A DNA stretch of 64,000 nucleotides from Hofstenia miamia (taxonomy: Eukaryota > Xenacoelomorpha > Acoela). The stretch spans positions 1,237,126-1,301,125 of the forward strand of contig SCFE01000045.1 in the NCBI GenBank assembly GCA_004352715.1. Direction: 5' to 3'. A program made the translations under genes and the position numbers. The notes beneath the pieces were generated by a model, which worked only from the letters and a program-made list of their open reading frames with translations, did no database searches and had not been told where the DNA came from. Positions 44,829 through 55,130 of this stretch are shown piece by piece (position 1 is the stretch's first letter; each line of letters begins with the position of its first letter).

Positions 44829-45002
44829 TCTCAGCTTTCTGTCGACGTGCTTGCTAAATATGAAACTACTGTACCTTTTGAAAGATTTTCTGCGTATTGT
44901 AGTTTTACCATTAATAAATTTATATTTTGCTTAAGTGATGGAAATGGAAATAATTTATGTTGTCTTCGAGATTACAAAAATGCTTTGAAACGCATTACCT
45001 AG
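44829..45002 (+). pseudogene. hAT transposase C-terminal relic
   Basis: 58 codons open on the plus strand, SQLSVDVLAKYETTVPFERF followed by SAYCS, which fits the hAT dimerisation pattern (xxVDVLxxxxxxVPxERxFSxxx). It ends in a stop at 45000-45002. No terminal repeats assigned. Short match, so moderate confidence. Confidence 0.45.
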
Positions 45003-45241
45003 TTAAATTTTTTTAGTTTACTTTCAACAAAAATTCAATTTTCTTGATAAGGCGGCAGTCATTGCAATTTTTTTACAGATATACGTTGCATAGGGATATA
45101 TTGGAATTTTGCATAACTCATTAGCATATATGGCATTTGATTTAATTCGCCGAAACTATAGGGCCATTTTCCAATAGTTCATCCTATTTTTTCCACTTCC
45201 TTTTTCAAGCACCGTTTCCGCATAAGGCACATGTCTATCCC
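45003..45241. other. Intergenic sequence
   Basis: Nothing recognised. Confidence 0.4.
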
Positions 45242-45590
45242 TTATGGTAGCTCCGCAAGTAATCCTGCATAAAACTTTTGAACACTAAGTTTTCCCAAAT
45301 AATACGATAATTTACGGAACAAATCAATTATTTGCACTACATTCTTTTTAATACATATATTTGCTGAGAGTAGAATGTATAAAAGGGACTTATTCTCTAC
45401 TCCCGCGTTGAATTTTCTACCATAAAATATTTTTTGATTTCTTTCAGGTATACCGTAAATACTGAGAGAGATCAGAAATAACTGGGCAACAGACAACTTC
45501 AGGGCGCTCCTAAGACCATCAAGGAACTCTGAAAAGAATATTATTGATATCAGTGGTCTTATTTTATCCAGAGAGTGGTTTAGCTCCCAT
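45242..45590 (-). CDS. Unrecognised open stretch, possible exon
   Basis: About 116 codons open on the minus strand with no ATG near the start, ending in a stop at 45242. The sequence has a hydrophobic part (LKLSVAQLFLISLSIYGIP) and a basic/tyrosine-rich C-terminal half (FRKLSYYLGKLSVQKFYAGL). A good acceptor-like TATTCTTTTCAG lies inside at about 45535, so the exon may begin there. A separate ATG frame upstream (MADVNRRELVNFSDITIGMG) runs toward it but is out of frame. It could be a terminal exon, a broken gene or chance. No family recognised. Confidence 0.25.
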
Positions 45591-45808
45591 TCCTATTGTA
45601 ATATCGCTGAAATTAACCAGTTCCCGTCTATTTACATCAGCCATCAACTACTTGGTATTATATACAAAATTACTATCAACATTTTTACAAATACAAACAA
45701 CCAGGACAGAAGTTACAATATGCTACTGCATACATAATTTTAAATACTAAAAAGAAATGTGTTATATTAGTATAATGTATGTAAATGTAAATGAGCAAAT
45801 AATATAGG

Positions 45809-45990
45809 ATTAACGTATTTATAAAGTTCACCCATTATTTTAGAAAATTTGTCTGCCTTCCTTATTAAGAGGTTGCAAGTATTGTATTTCTATTTAAATG
45901 TAAGGCGTTGGCCATTTATGGGGTTCAAAGCAAAGTCGTAATTACCATTTGCATGTAGCCATGAATAGGAAATTTGAAACGCATTACCAG
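45809..45990 (-). repeat. Repeat C, copy 2
   Basis: Reverse complement is similar to 23869-24040, including ATGCAAATGGTAAT, TTGCAACCTCTTAA and GGGTGAACTTTA. Confidence 0.6.
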
Positions 45991-46699
45991 TGGCCCTTTT
46001 TCTGAGTTTCAACATTGATATCTTTGGTTATGGAAAAACGTATTTCATAAAAAATATTAAATATTTAAGAACTCATGTCGCAAAATGCTCAATAACCACT
46101 AATTTTGAATACTTTGAAATTGTAAAAAGGATTGCCAATGCAATTGAGCACTTAGTTTGATTAAAATTGAAATTTCCCATTAGAAATACCTGGATACGTT
46201 CTTGTGCGCATTAAATATATTTTTATGCCATTTATTTTTTATAATGGACATACCAGGTTTAGTAGCCTGATAGAAAATTGAACCGGGAAACTGTTGAAAT
46301 TGAGAAGCATTAAATTTAGTTTTCTAAAACAGTCTGAACAATTTGAATAAAGAAAACAGAATTGCAAGAGTTTCATAGAAATTGCAAGAAATGTTTAATA
46401 TCAGCATTTGTATAGCACAACGAAATATTTTTTGCAATGTAAAAACTATTTAACATTTTATAACAATACAATTAGTTTTTTCGAAAGATTTATGTTAAAT
46501 ATTGATAAAAATTATGAATTTTTTAAACGATATAAGCAAATAACAAATTTACTATTAAGCTTTAACAAAGAAGTGCTTAAATCTGAATTTCTGCAAAAGT
46601 AAACATGGTAATTTATGCAGTAGGTGAAAATTCAATACATTTTTGTGGTGACCTTGTGTGTTCATCTTTTTTGGGATAGTGAAAGATGTAATAGAAGCG
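45991..46699. other. Intergenic AT-rich sequence
   Basis: A 64-codon ORF at 46408-46602 is very Asn/Phe/Tyr/Lys-rich, as expected by chance in AT-rich DNA. Nothing else. Confidence 0.4.
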
Positions 46700-46880
46700 A
46701 ACTTACGCATCAAGGCAACTTGATCAATTGGTGGTCCACACTATTTGTACTTAAAAGATGATGAAAACAAGCTGCAGGAAATTCCACTGTTTTTGGGAAT
46801 GCCCAATTTTCTGATACCATATAGAAGCCAACCATTTACTGCAAGCAGTTAAAATATTATTTTACATCAAAATTTATAGT
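46700..46880 (-). repeat. Repeat B, copy 2, exon-like
   Basis: Reverse complement matches 6843-7020, including the CTGCTTGCAG acceptor-like tract and the coding-like stretch ending PPIDQVAL; this copy has an in-frame stop. The similarity extends upstream of the acceptor. Confidence 0.5.
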
Positions 46881-48100
46881 AATATACAGTGTGAAGATTC
46901 CGCTTCATAGCAAAGTTTTAAAAGAAAAGCTTCACAATCAACATTATTTGCGTACATGCTTTCTACTATTTAAAACTAGAAATATATTCAGAGATATATT
47001 CGGAGTTGTTGGCAATGATTTTAGCTATCAATCAGTATATCTGTTATGAATTCAAGCATATTAGAAAGGCATTAATTTTTTTCTAAGGTGAAAGACTGAT
47101 TTAAATTACTCTTGACATTGATACCAATTAGTATTTTGATTGAGAGAAGAATTTTATAAATTTATGCATAATCATTTCATATTATATTATATTTTGGATG
47201 TTTTGCTTTGTATTTTTTCGGTAGTAATTCAGGTGTAATCTCACAATAATGTATGTAAGTGATCTCTTTTAAGTGTGAATAACTTTCCTAAGTCGACGAT
47301 TATACATATTCTATTGGAAAAATCGAGTATGGATAGCCTAACCCTAACCCTAACCTATTAGACGACCATGATTTTGATCATCTATTAACTGAGTTTACAT
47401 AAAGCACATTGCACTTCTTGTATTTATAAAATATGGTTAATTGATATCATTTACTCTTTGGATGAGAGAATTCCCTCTGTAAGAATAGAAGTGTTTGATG
47501 AAGCATTCCTACAAAATTCTGAGAAAATTTAAAGTATGGCTAAAAAATTTCCTTGTTCTTTGTTAATGAAGGTAATGCATACCTCCCATTCTCCCTCTGC
47601 ATCGGCCATTGCCTCTAGCAAAAGTTCGAATATATTGTATCTCAAATTAATAGTTAAAAACTATATGCAGACAATATTGCTGCAAAAATATATCTTTCAC
47701 TGCTACCCACCGCCACTTATAAGTATTTTTGGAAATTCATTATTTTTCATTCATATTCATAACACATCTTTTATTTTGTTCGTACAACAGATAATTATAT
47801 AGTTAAAAATTTGATTGTCATATAGCAACTAATGATTTTGTTATGAATAGAATTATAAATGGTTGCAAATGATAACGCTTTAATCAAGTTTACTGTATAA
47901 AAGTTCTCAATCAGCATCAAAAAAATCCAAATAATATAGTTGCTGCCATTTGGCAACAAGGTCTAAAATTGCATATGTTGTTGTTTCCCCGAAAAATTTC
48001 ATATCTTAAATGGAAATGCACTGCTTGCAAAACCTTAATAATGAAAACAGGTAAATTTCCAAATCAAAATTTCCTGCGGTTTAGGGCAAAACTTATATCT

Positions 48101-48106
<6 letters not shown>
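46881..48106. other. Intergenic sequence with a telomere-like tract
   Basis: AT-rich, no gene recognised apart from the CCCTAA tract listed separately. The 88-codon ORF at 47536 is unsupported. Confidence 0.5.
47337..47355. repeat. Interstitial telomere-like (CCCTAA)n tract
   Basis: CCTAACCCTAACCCTAACC, three perfect units of the common animal telomere hexamer. It is short and could arise by chance or by break repair. Confidence 0.8.

Positions 48107-48139
<33 letters not shown>
48107..48139. repeat. (AT)n microsatellite
   Basis: Uninterrupted AT dinucleotides just 3' of the gene at 48157. Confidence 0.95.
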
Positions 48140-48143
<4 letters not shown>

Positions 48144-48156
48144 TTGAATTTTTCAA

Positions 48157-49011
48157 TTATAGTGCGATTTTACAAATTTCATTGAAATTGTTTCTTTGGC
48201 TAAAAATAAATTCTTTATCAGTGCACTTAGATATCAGACATGGCGGCTGTATAGGAATAGTCTTATTTTTCTCATCTTGAATGTTTTTAATTTTCTTTAG
48301 TAGCTTTCCATCAGTTACGTTAAATATGCACAAGGAATCATCCTTCTTTGCTGCAACGAGAATATTTTTTGCTAAAAATGCCACTCCATAGTAAACCTCT
48401 TCACCATTTCCAAAAGAACGAAGAACAGTTTTTTGATTGAACGAATACAATACAATTTCATCAAAACCACCGAATGCCATATAATCTATATTTTCGCTTA
48501 CACTCATGTATGAAGGGCATATAGGCAATCTGGATTCCTCATGTTCACCTGTTTCTGCGCAGTATTTATACAGAAAATCATCACTTGTACATCTATGAAG
48601 AAACAGGTACTTATTACAGGGACTAGAACAAATAATCTTAATAGATTTGATATCACAAAAGGCGATTGGAAAATCCCTTGAGGCTGTAAGTTCTTTATCG
48701 ATTTCAATTATTCTATCCGTGGTATCTTCATCAGAATAACATAGCACTAGTAATTTATCATTGGGCAAGAACGCCAAATAATTTATACAGTCTGTAAAAT
48801 TGCAGTTGTCAATAAAGTACTCTGTATTTACTCCATCACTTGTTGTTTTCATGAGAATTACTTGACCATCATGGTTTCTTAGTGAAAAAATGGAATTGGT
48901 TTCCTTGTCATATAGAATGTCCATAAGCTTTCTCTCATTTGGCACTAGGCGCGTAATCAACCTAGGATTCTTCTTCTTACAATAATATTCCAAGTTTGGT
49001 TTTTTTTCCAT
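48157..49011 (-). CDS. Single-exon uncharacterised protein, beta-propeller-like, 284 aa
   Basis: Intact frame from ATG at 49011 to a stop at 48157, long for this AT-rich DNA and with a normal amino-acid mix, so probably a real gene. No signal peptide or membrane segment. The chain alternates short hydrophobic strands with polar turns at 35-45 residue spacing: KLMDILYDKETNSIFSLRN, CINYLAFLPNDKLLVLC, SIKIICSSPCNKYLFLH, YGVAFLAKNILVAAKKDDS. This spacing is typical of WD40 or other beta-propeller blades. No WD dipeptides are conserved, so the fold is inferred, not shown. Neighbours are mobile-element debris on both sides. Function unknown. Confidence 0.7.
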   Translation of the reverse strand: MEKKPNLEYYCKKKNPRLITRLVPNERKLMDILYDKETNSIFSLRNHDGQVILMKTTSDGVNTEYFIDNCNFTDCINYLAFLPNDKLLVLCYSDEDTTDRIIEIDKELTASRDFPIAFCDIKSIKIICSSPCNKYLFLHRCTSDDFLYKYCAETGEHEESRLPICPSYMSVSENIDYMAFGGFDEIVLYSFNQKTVLRSFGNGEEVYYGVAFLAKNILVAAKKDDSLCIFNVTDGKLLKKIKNIQDEKNKTIPIQPPCLISKCTDKEFIFSQRNNFNEICKIAL

Positions 49012-49096
49012 CTTAGTTATCTAAACATTCAAAGCAATTAATAATTTAATAGTAAACTAGATTAATCTTGCAAATAGAGTCTGAATTTGTCAAACT

Positions 49097-49099
<3 letters not shown>

Positions 49100-49152
<53 letters not shown>
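49100..49152. repeat. (AT)n microsatellite
   Basis: About 53 bases of AT repeats upstream of the single-exon gene. Confidence 0.95.
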
Positions 49153-49155
<3 letters not shown>

Positions 49156-49706
49156 GGATGTGCCGGAATCCGGTATCCGGTAAAATCAGCAATTTCCTAA
49201 CCGGATCCGGATTTCCGATATCTGGTAAAATTTAACTTGTTTACAGGATTTTACCGGATATCATATTCTGAGATAAAACATGATTTAAAAATGGAATTTT
49301 TGAGGAAAAACCTATATTTTTCAATAATATGGAAGTTGTCATGCAACAAAACAAGTTGCTTTTCTGAAATATCAGGACGTAGTCTATTTAATATTTGTAT
49401 TTTTTCATTCGCAAGAGGTCGATATTAATTAAGAAATGAGGTTGTTCTTAATCAACCGAAATTAATAAAATTCATATTTTTCTGTTGTTCTATTTTGCAG
49501 TCTGCTCAAAATTTGATTATTTTCAAACCAGGGGTGCAGCTAAATAGGAAGTTATAAAGTAATAAATAGTTATATTTTTGTTTTTGAAAAATACAGTAAT
49601 ATTTGTTGCTGAAATGTCATAAAAGCCCTATTTTGGCATAGCTTCATTAAATTAAGAAATTAACTTAAGAATTTATGCTGGATTGTGACTGCTTTAAATC
49701 ATTCGA

Positions 49707-49747
<41 letters not shown>

Positions 49748-50090
49748 TAATATTAAAGGAACTATATAGATTATTATTTCATAGGTTTTGCAAGGCAGAC
49801 GTGCTGCAAAACTGTTCCATGCGTACTCAGGTGAAATATATGGGTTTTGAAAATCTAATTGGTCAATTTAAGATTGCCATCATAAAATATCAAAGCTGTT
49901 TAATGTTTGACTGAGTTGAAATTCCCCCAGATGTTGTTATTACTCCCACCCTTGATCTTGGAAATGATGGCTGTGAAAAAATAATGTATTAAGTGAAGAT
50001 TAGAAAATATCGGTTTCACTGCTATAATGGAAGGAAAGGGGATGGACATTTAATTCGAATTGTATGCCAAGTTACGAAAATATCAAGCTA
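49153..50090. other. Possible hAT element body with CCGG-rich left part
   Basis: 49155-49260 has GGGATGTGCCGGAATCCGG and several related CCGGATnnCCGG words, resembling subterminal repeats of some hAT elements. A further (AT)n lies at 49709-49744. It is followed by the hAT C-terminal relic, so 49155-50400 may be one decayed element; the ends are not proved. Confidence 0.35.
49709..49744. repeat. (AT)n microsatellite
   Basis: Uninterrupted AT dinucleotides. Confidence 0.95.
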
Positions 50091-50168
50091 AATCGGCTGC
50101 ATTTGAGAGATGTTTCTCTATGTTAAGAAAACACTTAGACTGTCACAGAAATTTTGCGACACAATAAT
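50091..50168 (+). pseudogene. hAT transposase C-terminal relic
   Basis: Short open stretch QAKSAAFERCFSMLRKHLD followed by CHRNF and a stop. SAxxERxFSMLKKxLDxxRNR is the conserved hAT dimerisation motif. Too short to say more. Confidence 0.5.
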
Positions 50169-51578
50169 GTATGTTCTGTTAATATAGTTTGTGAAGCAAT
50201 TGCTTTAAAAATTACGTAACAGCTTTTGTATTTATTTTATAACTTGTTCTCAGTAATAGAAAATGTTTTATCTTGCTTAAATGGATCATTTTGAAAAATG
50301 AATGGTAATACTTTAGGGCATATTTAATTAAATTCGGTCATATTTTATAATAAAAATAAGGTCATATTTTTTTATTGTTGAAATCACATTTCTGGTTGCC
50401 CTAGTAATAATTCTCATTCCATACGAATTTTGATCTAAAATAAAGGGTTAACCTAATAGTACTGGTATTTGAAAAATAAAATCATAATTAAATTTGAATG
50501 TTCTATAGCTACTCTCTCAGAATTCTTCAATAGCTGAAGAAAGAGCGACATTTTATACAAATAAATGTCAATATGAAGTAGAGAAATGTTACTTTAAATG
50601 TCTTCAAATGACCAATATTAAAAATTAAAATAATTTGAATGAATATCATTACTAGAATATATAAATTTGCATTGTATATTTCAAAGTGAAATTGTGAATA
50701 AATTCACGATTTTTGGATCAAATTATGAATTTCATTTGCAACTCATTAAAACTAAGTACAAAAGAAAACGTATTGCAAGGAACATTTCGTAGGGTTGAAT
50801 ATTATGTCGAAATAATGTTGCATAGATAAAAACTGCTTAATCATATTTCCACAAGGAATTTTTCAAAATCGTGTCAACAAAGAAATTTAAACGCTTATAA
50901 TTCACGAACTAATGAAGATATTTCAAATCTAAAAACATCACAAGATAAAAAATTGCCCAGTTTTTTGCCTGACCCTGTCCCTACGACGCGACAACTTAAT
51001 TTCTGGCTTTGCGGATAGCGTACCTGGATGGGACTCACAAACATTGTCTTCAAAAAACAAAATATTTCATCGTAGTTTTTGTTCCTATGGGCATTAGACG
51101 GGCTCATCAGCTGAACACTACGTACGGAAATAATTGAATATTTTTACAATAATCGGACTTCTCATTGAAACAAAAGTTCATATTTGCTTGTAATTCAGGC
51201 ACAAACACACATATCTTCATCTTTGCATGAGCGGTATCCTTCCCCATAGATGCGTCCATGTTTTTTAACCGGCTTTGATAAAATTGGTTCGTAAAAGTAA
51301 CTCTGGTGGTAAACGTTTACAATTGCTATTATTTAGTGGACAAAAATAGTGAGTATAAAAAAATTATTTTTTGCAGTTTTAACTACATAACTTGGAAAAT
51401 TTTGTTTTAATTTCTAGTATTATGATAGGAGTCAATGTGTGCATCATTAGATAGATTCAAGAAATTTATGACATGAGGTATTCACATAGGCACACTAGTT
51501 GCATATTTTTAATCAGGGCCGGGTCGAGTCGGTTAGCTATTTTCTTAGCTGTCAGGGCTTCAGCGCACAAATTATTTA
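50169..51578. other. Intergenic sequence
   Basis: 50415-50460 repeats 33085-33130. A GC-richer word CAGGGCCGGGTCGAGTCGG near 51514 resembles a DNA-transposon end without a partner. No gene. Confidence 0.45.
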
Positions 51579-51675
51579 GGTAGATGAAGATACCTTTTTT
51601 AATAGGTTGTTTTTCGTGTTATTAATAACTCGAAAATAACCTATTAAGAAAGGTATAGTTATACCTTCATCTACC
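51579..51675. mobile_element. TA-flanked foldback element (97 bp)
   Basis: Two arms of about 45-52 bases fold on each other around the perfect palindrome GTTATTAATAAC. The ends are GGTAGATGAAG and its complement CTTCATCTACC, and TA lies on each side (51577-51578, 51676-51677). One arm has a 7-8 base insertion. This fits a tiny Tc1/mariner-type MITE or foldback element with a TA target duplication. Confidence 0.65.
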
Positions 51676-52135
51676 TAATTAGAATGCTATCTTGAAAACA
51701 AATTCGATTGCATGCATTTTCAATTCTATGAATTAAGATAACTCAAATAGTGATTATTAATAACTTATGATAAATTCATCAGGAAATTGAAAAGACTACC
51801 ATTTTTAGTGAACATGCTTGACGTTAGTTTATTGGTTATTATTTTTGCGGATTTTATCAGATTTCATTACTCTTTGATGCTAAGCTGGGTTGGTTTGGGT
51901 TAGAATTATTGAATCGAAATATCTTAGACCAAAGTTAAAAGTTCTCTAAATAAAGAGCGAATTTCACTTTCTATTGAGATTGACGAAGTAGAATATAAAT
52001 TAGTCATGATTTGATTTATGCATAATTTACATTATAAGGTTAGTCCACATTGCATCAAATGATGCTTCATGTCAAAAACGCGTGCACTCAAAATAATTTT
52101 TGCTTTTATTTGCTAATATTTCAATTCCTTTATGC
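51676..52135. other. Intergenic sequence
   Basis: AT-rich; nothing recognised. Confidence 0.4.
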
Positions 52136-53073
52136 CAGAGGCGTCGTTAGCCCAAAGAATTGGGGGGGCAGAAAAAATATTATGGCAATGGGAACCGTAA
52201 GGGCTATGCCTAAATCGTCTCAGAAAGTACCTCCTCGCGGTGGTTCCTGGATAACGCTAACACTAAGAGCGGGCGCGTCGGATTGCGGATGCCCAGACAC
52301 ACATTAGACGTTAAACCTAGGGGATAAAAAGGTGTCACCATGTGTACTTTGTACATGTGAGGGCAGTGACGGTCGAGAAGTTTGTCTGCCAGTTTTTCGG
52401 GTAGACAGACGGCGGTACAATGGAGACACTGTCATCAAAACTGCTACTGGCACCACCGGGTGCGTCTCATGGGGCAGTCATGCATGGTGGTAAATCTCTG
52501 TCTCTGGCCTATGAGATAGGCCCTAGGCCAGCGTTTGCTGTGCCTCCCTGTGGAGCCATCTTTGCTGTGTCACAGGTAGCTATGATCCAACATCATTACC
52601 ATCTATTAATGAGTTAAGAGGAGGCCTCTAAATTGGCTAGAATGCTATGCATTTTAGTAAATACTGCTTCAGAATTATTCGCACGGATCTATATAGTAAC
52701 CAGCAGGAGCTCTCTAAAGTTGCCACCGTTTGTAGGCTTGGTTGGCCAAAGCGGGAGAGACGCAACCCTCTCAACTGAAGTTCGGCCTTCGGCGTCACTG
52801 TGTTGATCAGGCTCAACACAGAGCAGCACTCTGCGTGTCAGGGGTCGCCAGAGGATTCGTAAGATCAAACCGGTCAGGCACACTTCTAGTGGCATGGTCC
52901 CACCCGGATCTTTGGCTTCACCCACTGAGTTAGTCTGTTGACTTATTCAGTTACCCCACTAATAATTATGGCAATGTTCTAGTAAGCTATCTTACTATTT
53001 TCTCTGGGGAATGCGGCCTGGTTTCAATCTGGCGGCTGCCCCTATTTCTATTTCCCCAGCAACTACACCACTG
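52136..53073. mobile_element. GC-rich hAT-type element (938 bp)
   Basis: Ends CAGAGGCGTCGTTAGC and (reverse complement) CAGTGGTGTAGTTGCT; flanking 8-mers CTTTATGC and CTATATGC match at 7 of 8 positions. The interior is near 50% GC, unlike everything around it, with perfect hairpins at 52506-52522 (GGCCTAT, GAG, ATAGGCC) and 52798-52821 (CTGTGTTGA, 6-nt loop, TCAACACAG). Open frames exist on both strands (52420-52617 plus, 52689-52925 minus), but none resembles a transposase. The interior may be captured or horizontally acquired DNA, or part of another element. Confidence 0.6.
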
Positions 53074-53137
53074 CTATATGCTAAGCTCTGTTAAATACTA
53101 AATGCTATTCATTAAACTTAATGTCTATGGCAAGACA

Positions 53138-53160
53138 TTAATATATAATAATAATAATAA
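53138..53160. repeat. (TAA)n microsatellite at LINE 5' junction
   Basis: ATATAATAATAATAATAAT immediately precedes the truncated RLE-type LINE. Confidence 0.9.
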
Positions 53161-54050
53161 TTGGCAAGGCATAAGGGAGCGAAAGGACTGCTAAATGTAG
53201 AGGAAATTGTAGAAGCAGAAGCACTAGGGCTGAAGGAATATGTAGAAGCACAACCTAGAGGGTCCATACTGGAGGTCACTAAGGAATTAAGGAAGATAAG
53301 AAGTGACAGTGAAGGAAAGAAGGTATACCAGAGTAGGATGGAATTATAGAAACAAACAAGGTATAGGCAGAAGGCAATGCATGAGAATACTGGAGGAACA
53401 AAGAAAAGTGTGACAGAGAAGAAAGCAACAAGTGGTTAAAGAAAGCAGGACTAAAAAGAGAAACAGAAGCACTGATAATGGCAGCATAGGAGCAAGCAAT
53501 AAGAACATATAGACAGAAGAAATTAAGGGAGTGATAAGTGTAGGCTATGTAAGAAAGAGTATGAGACAGTAGATCATCTGATAGCAGGATGTGAGAAGTT
53601 GGCGCAGAATGAGTATAAGCTCAGGCATGACAAAGTAGGACGAATGGCATACTGGAGCTTAAGCAGGCAGCATGGGTTAGATGCAGGAGACAAGGTGTAT
53701 GAGCACAAGAAGCAGGGAGCCATAGAGAATGAGAAGGTTAAGACACTGTGGAACTACACATCCAGACAAGCAAGGTGATAGAAGCAAGGAGACCAGACAT
53801 AGTAGTTGTAGACAAATAGAAAAGATTAGGAACAGTGATAGACATAGCTGTACCAAAGGACAGGAAAGAGAAGATAGACAAGTATAGAGAGTTGGCAGAG
53901 GAAAAAGAAAGGCTGTGGAAGTTGAAGAAGGTTGAAGTAGTCCCGGTAGTTGTAGGAGCATTTGGAGCAGTGAGTAAGAAGTATAAACGATACTTGGAGG
54001 AATTGGGAGTACCAAAGTGGGGACAGTCACAGGAGATAACGTAGGAGCAG
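53161..54050 (+). pseudogene. RLE-type LINE 3' end (R2/R4/Dong-like), broken
   Basis: C-terminal part of a non-LTR retrotransposon with a restriction-enzyme-like endonuclease. A CCHC motif CRLCKKEYETVDHLIAGC lies at 53539-53592. Next is the endonuclease core RPDIVVVDK (53790-53816) with TVIDIAVPKD after a stop, then VVPVVVGAFGAVSKKYKRYL, a segment common at the end of these ORFs, stopping at 54042-54044. At least four stops or frameshifts split it. It begins right after a (TAA)n tract; Dong elements of the R4 clade are known to insert into TAA repeats. 5'-truncated and dead. Confidence 0.8.
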
Positions 54051-55130
54051 ATGGAAGAGTAGCCGAAGTTGGAGAAGGGCTCATGAAAGATCAAAGACAT
54101 CAAAGATTTCTTGAAGCTCGGTGGTGGTGAATAGAAATCAATGGCTGTTGAAGGGTTGAGAGTCAAGATGTAATTAGCAGCAATACAAGCACGATTGAAA
54201 AACGAGTGAATGGTGCGATGTTTCTTGAGACGACGAATGGAGAAAGTGACAACATCATCAGAGCGAATGGAGCGATAATTAGAAAACTTAATGAAATCAA
54301 AAGGAACCAAATCCAATTTGCGAGTGAGCAAGCGATTGAACAGGGGAGATCACATGCATGGAAGTAGAGTGACAGCAGGAGAGTGGGGAATTTGCATGGC
54401 AAGGGAGAGATCCATTACAAGGCACGCTTCCATAGAGTGAAACAAGGAACGAGAAGGCCACCAACAGGGAGAAGCGTAGAGAAGAATGGTGTGAGGAATG
54501 GACTTGAACAAAGAGATTTTCACAACAGAATCAGGAGATACAGAAAAGGAAATACCACATGTCTTGGTTGGGCTAAAATCAAGATGGTTAATGGAAGACC
54601 AAGTGGCCAAAAGCTCAAGTCCAAAGGTGATATTTTAGACAAAAGAACTACCAAAGTTGAAAATCGCAGTGTCATCAACGTACAGAAGACATGATGAGTT
54701 GAGGACAGATTGAGCGAGGTCGGTGATAGCAACGAGGAAGAATAGAACAGTAAACACAGAACCTTGAGGAGCACCACTTGAGACAAGAGCAGGAGAAAAA
54801 ATAGGCGAGTTGATTTTGACACACTGACGATGATTGGAGAGGTAAGACTGGAAGAGTTCGATGAAATCATCATCAAAGCCAAATAAACTTAATTTGTCAA
54901 GAAGAATAGCCGATCAAAAGCTTTAGAAATATCAAGAAAGATAATGCAGCCAGGATCATTACGATTAGAGGGGAAATAGCAGTTTTCAATCAAAGTAAGC
55001 AAGTTAGTGAAGGTTACCATACTGCAAAGAGAAGATGAGGTGACGAAATTTAGGGACCCCGTAACGAAAGACAAGGTGCTCAAAGATGATCTTAATCAGG
55101 AAACCCTACCATGATGTTGCATTTTGGGCC
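54051..55130 (-). pseudogene. Second LINE reverse transcriptase, 3' part, broken
   Basis: Minus-strand RT relic of a different LINE from the one at 57-62 kb. Motif A is CIIFLDISKAFDR (about 54930), the palm motif SGAPQGSVFTVLFF, catalytic box YVDD at 54671-54682, then SFSVSPDSVVKISLF, and a C-terminal end with IHSFFNRACIAANYILTL and FKKSLMSLIFHEPF. At least three frameshifts. It ends within a few bases of the RLE LINE, tail to tail. Clade not certain; the YVDD box and C-terminus suit CR1/Jockey-like APE elements. Confidence 0.8.

Noticed and set aside
53677-54084. Minus-strand 135-codon ORF rich in Ser, Pro and Leu
   Set aside because: Antisense of the RLE LINE; composition reflects the purine-rich sense strand.
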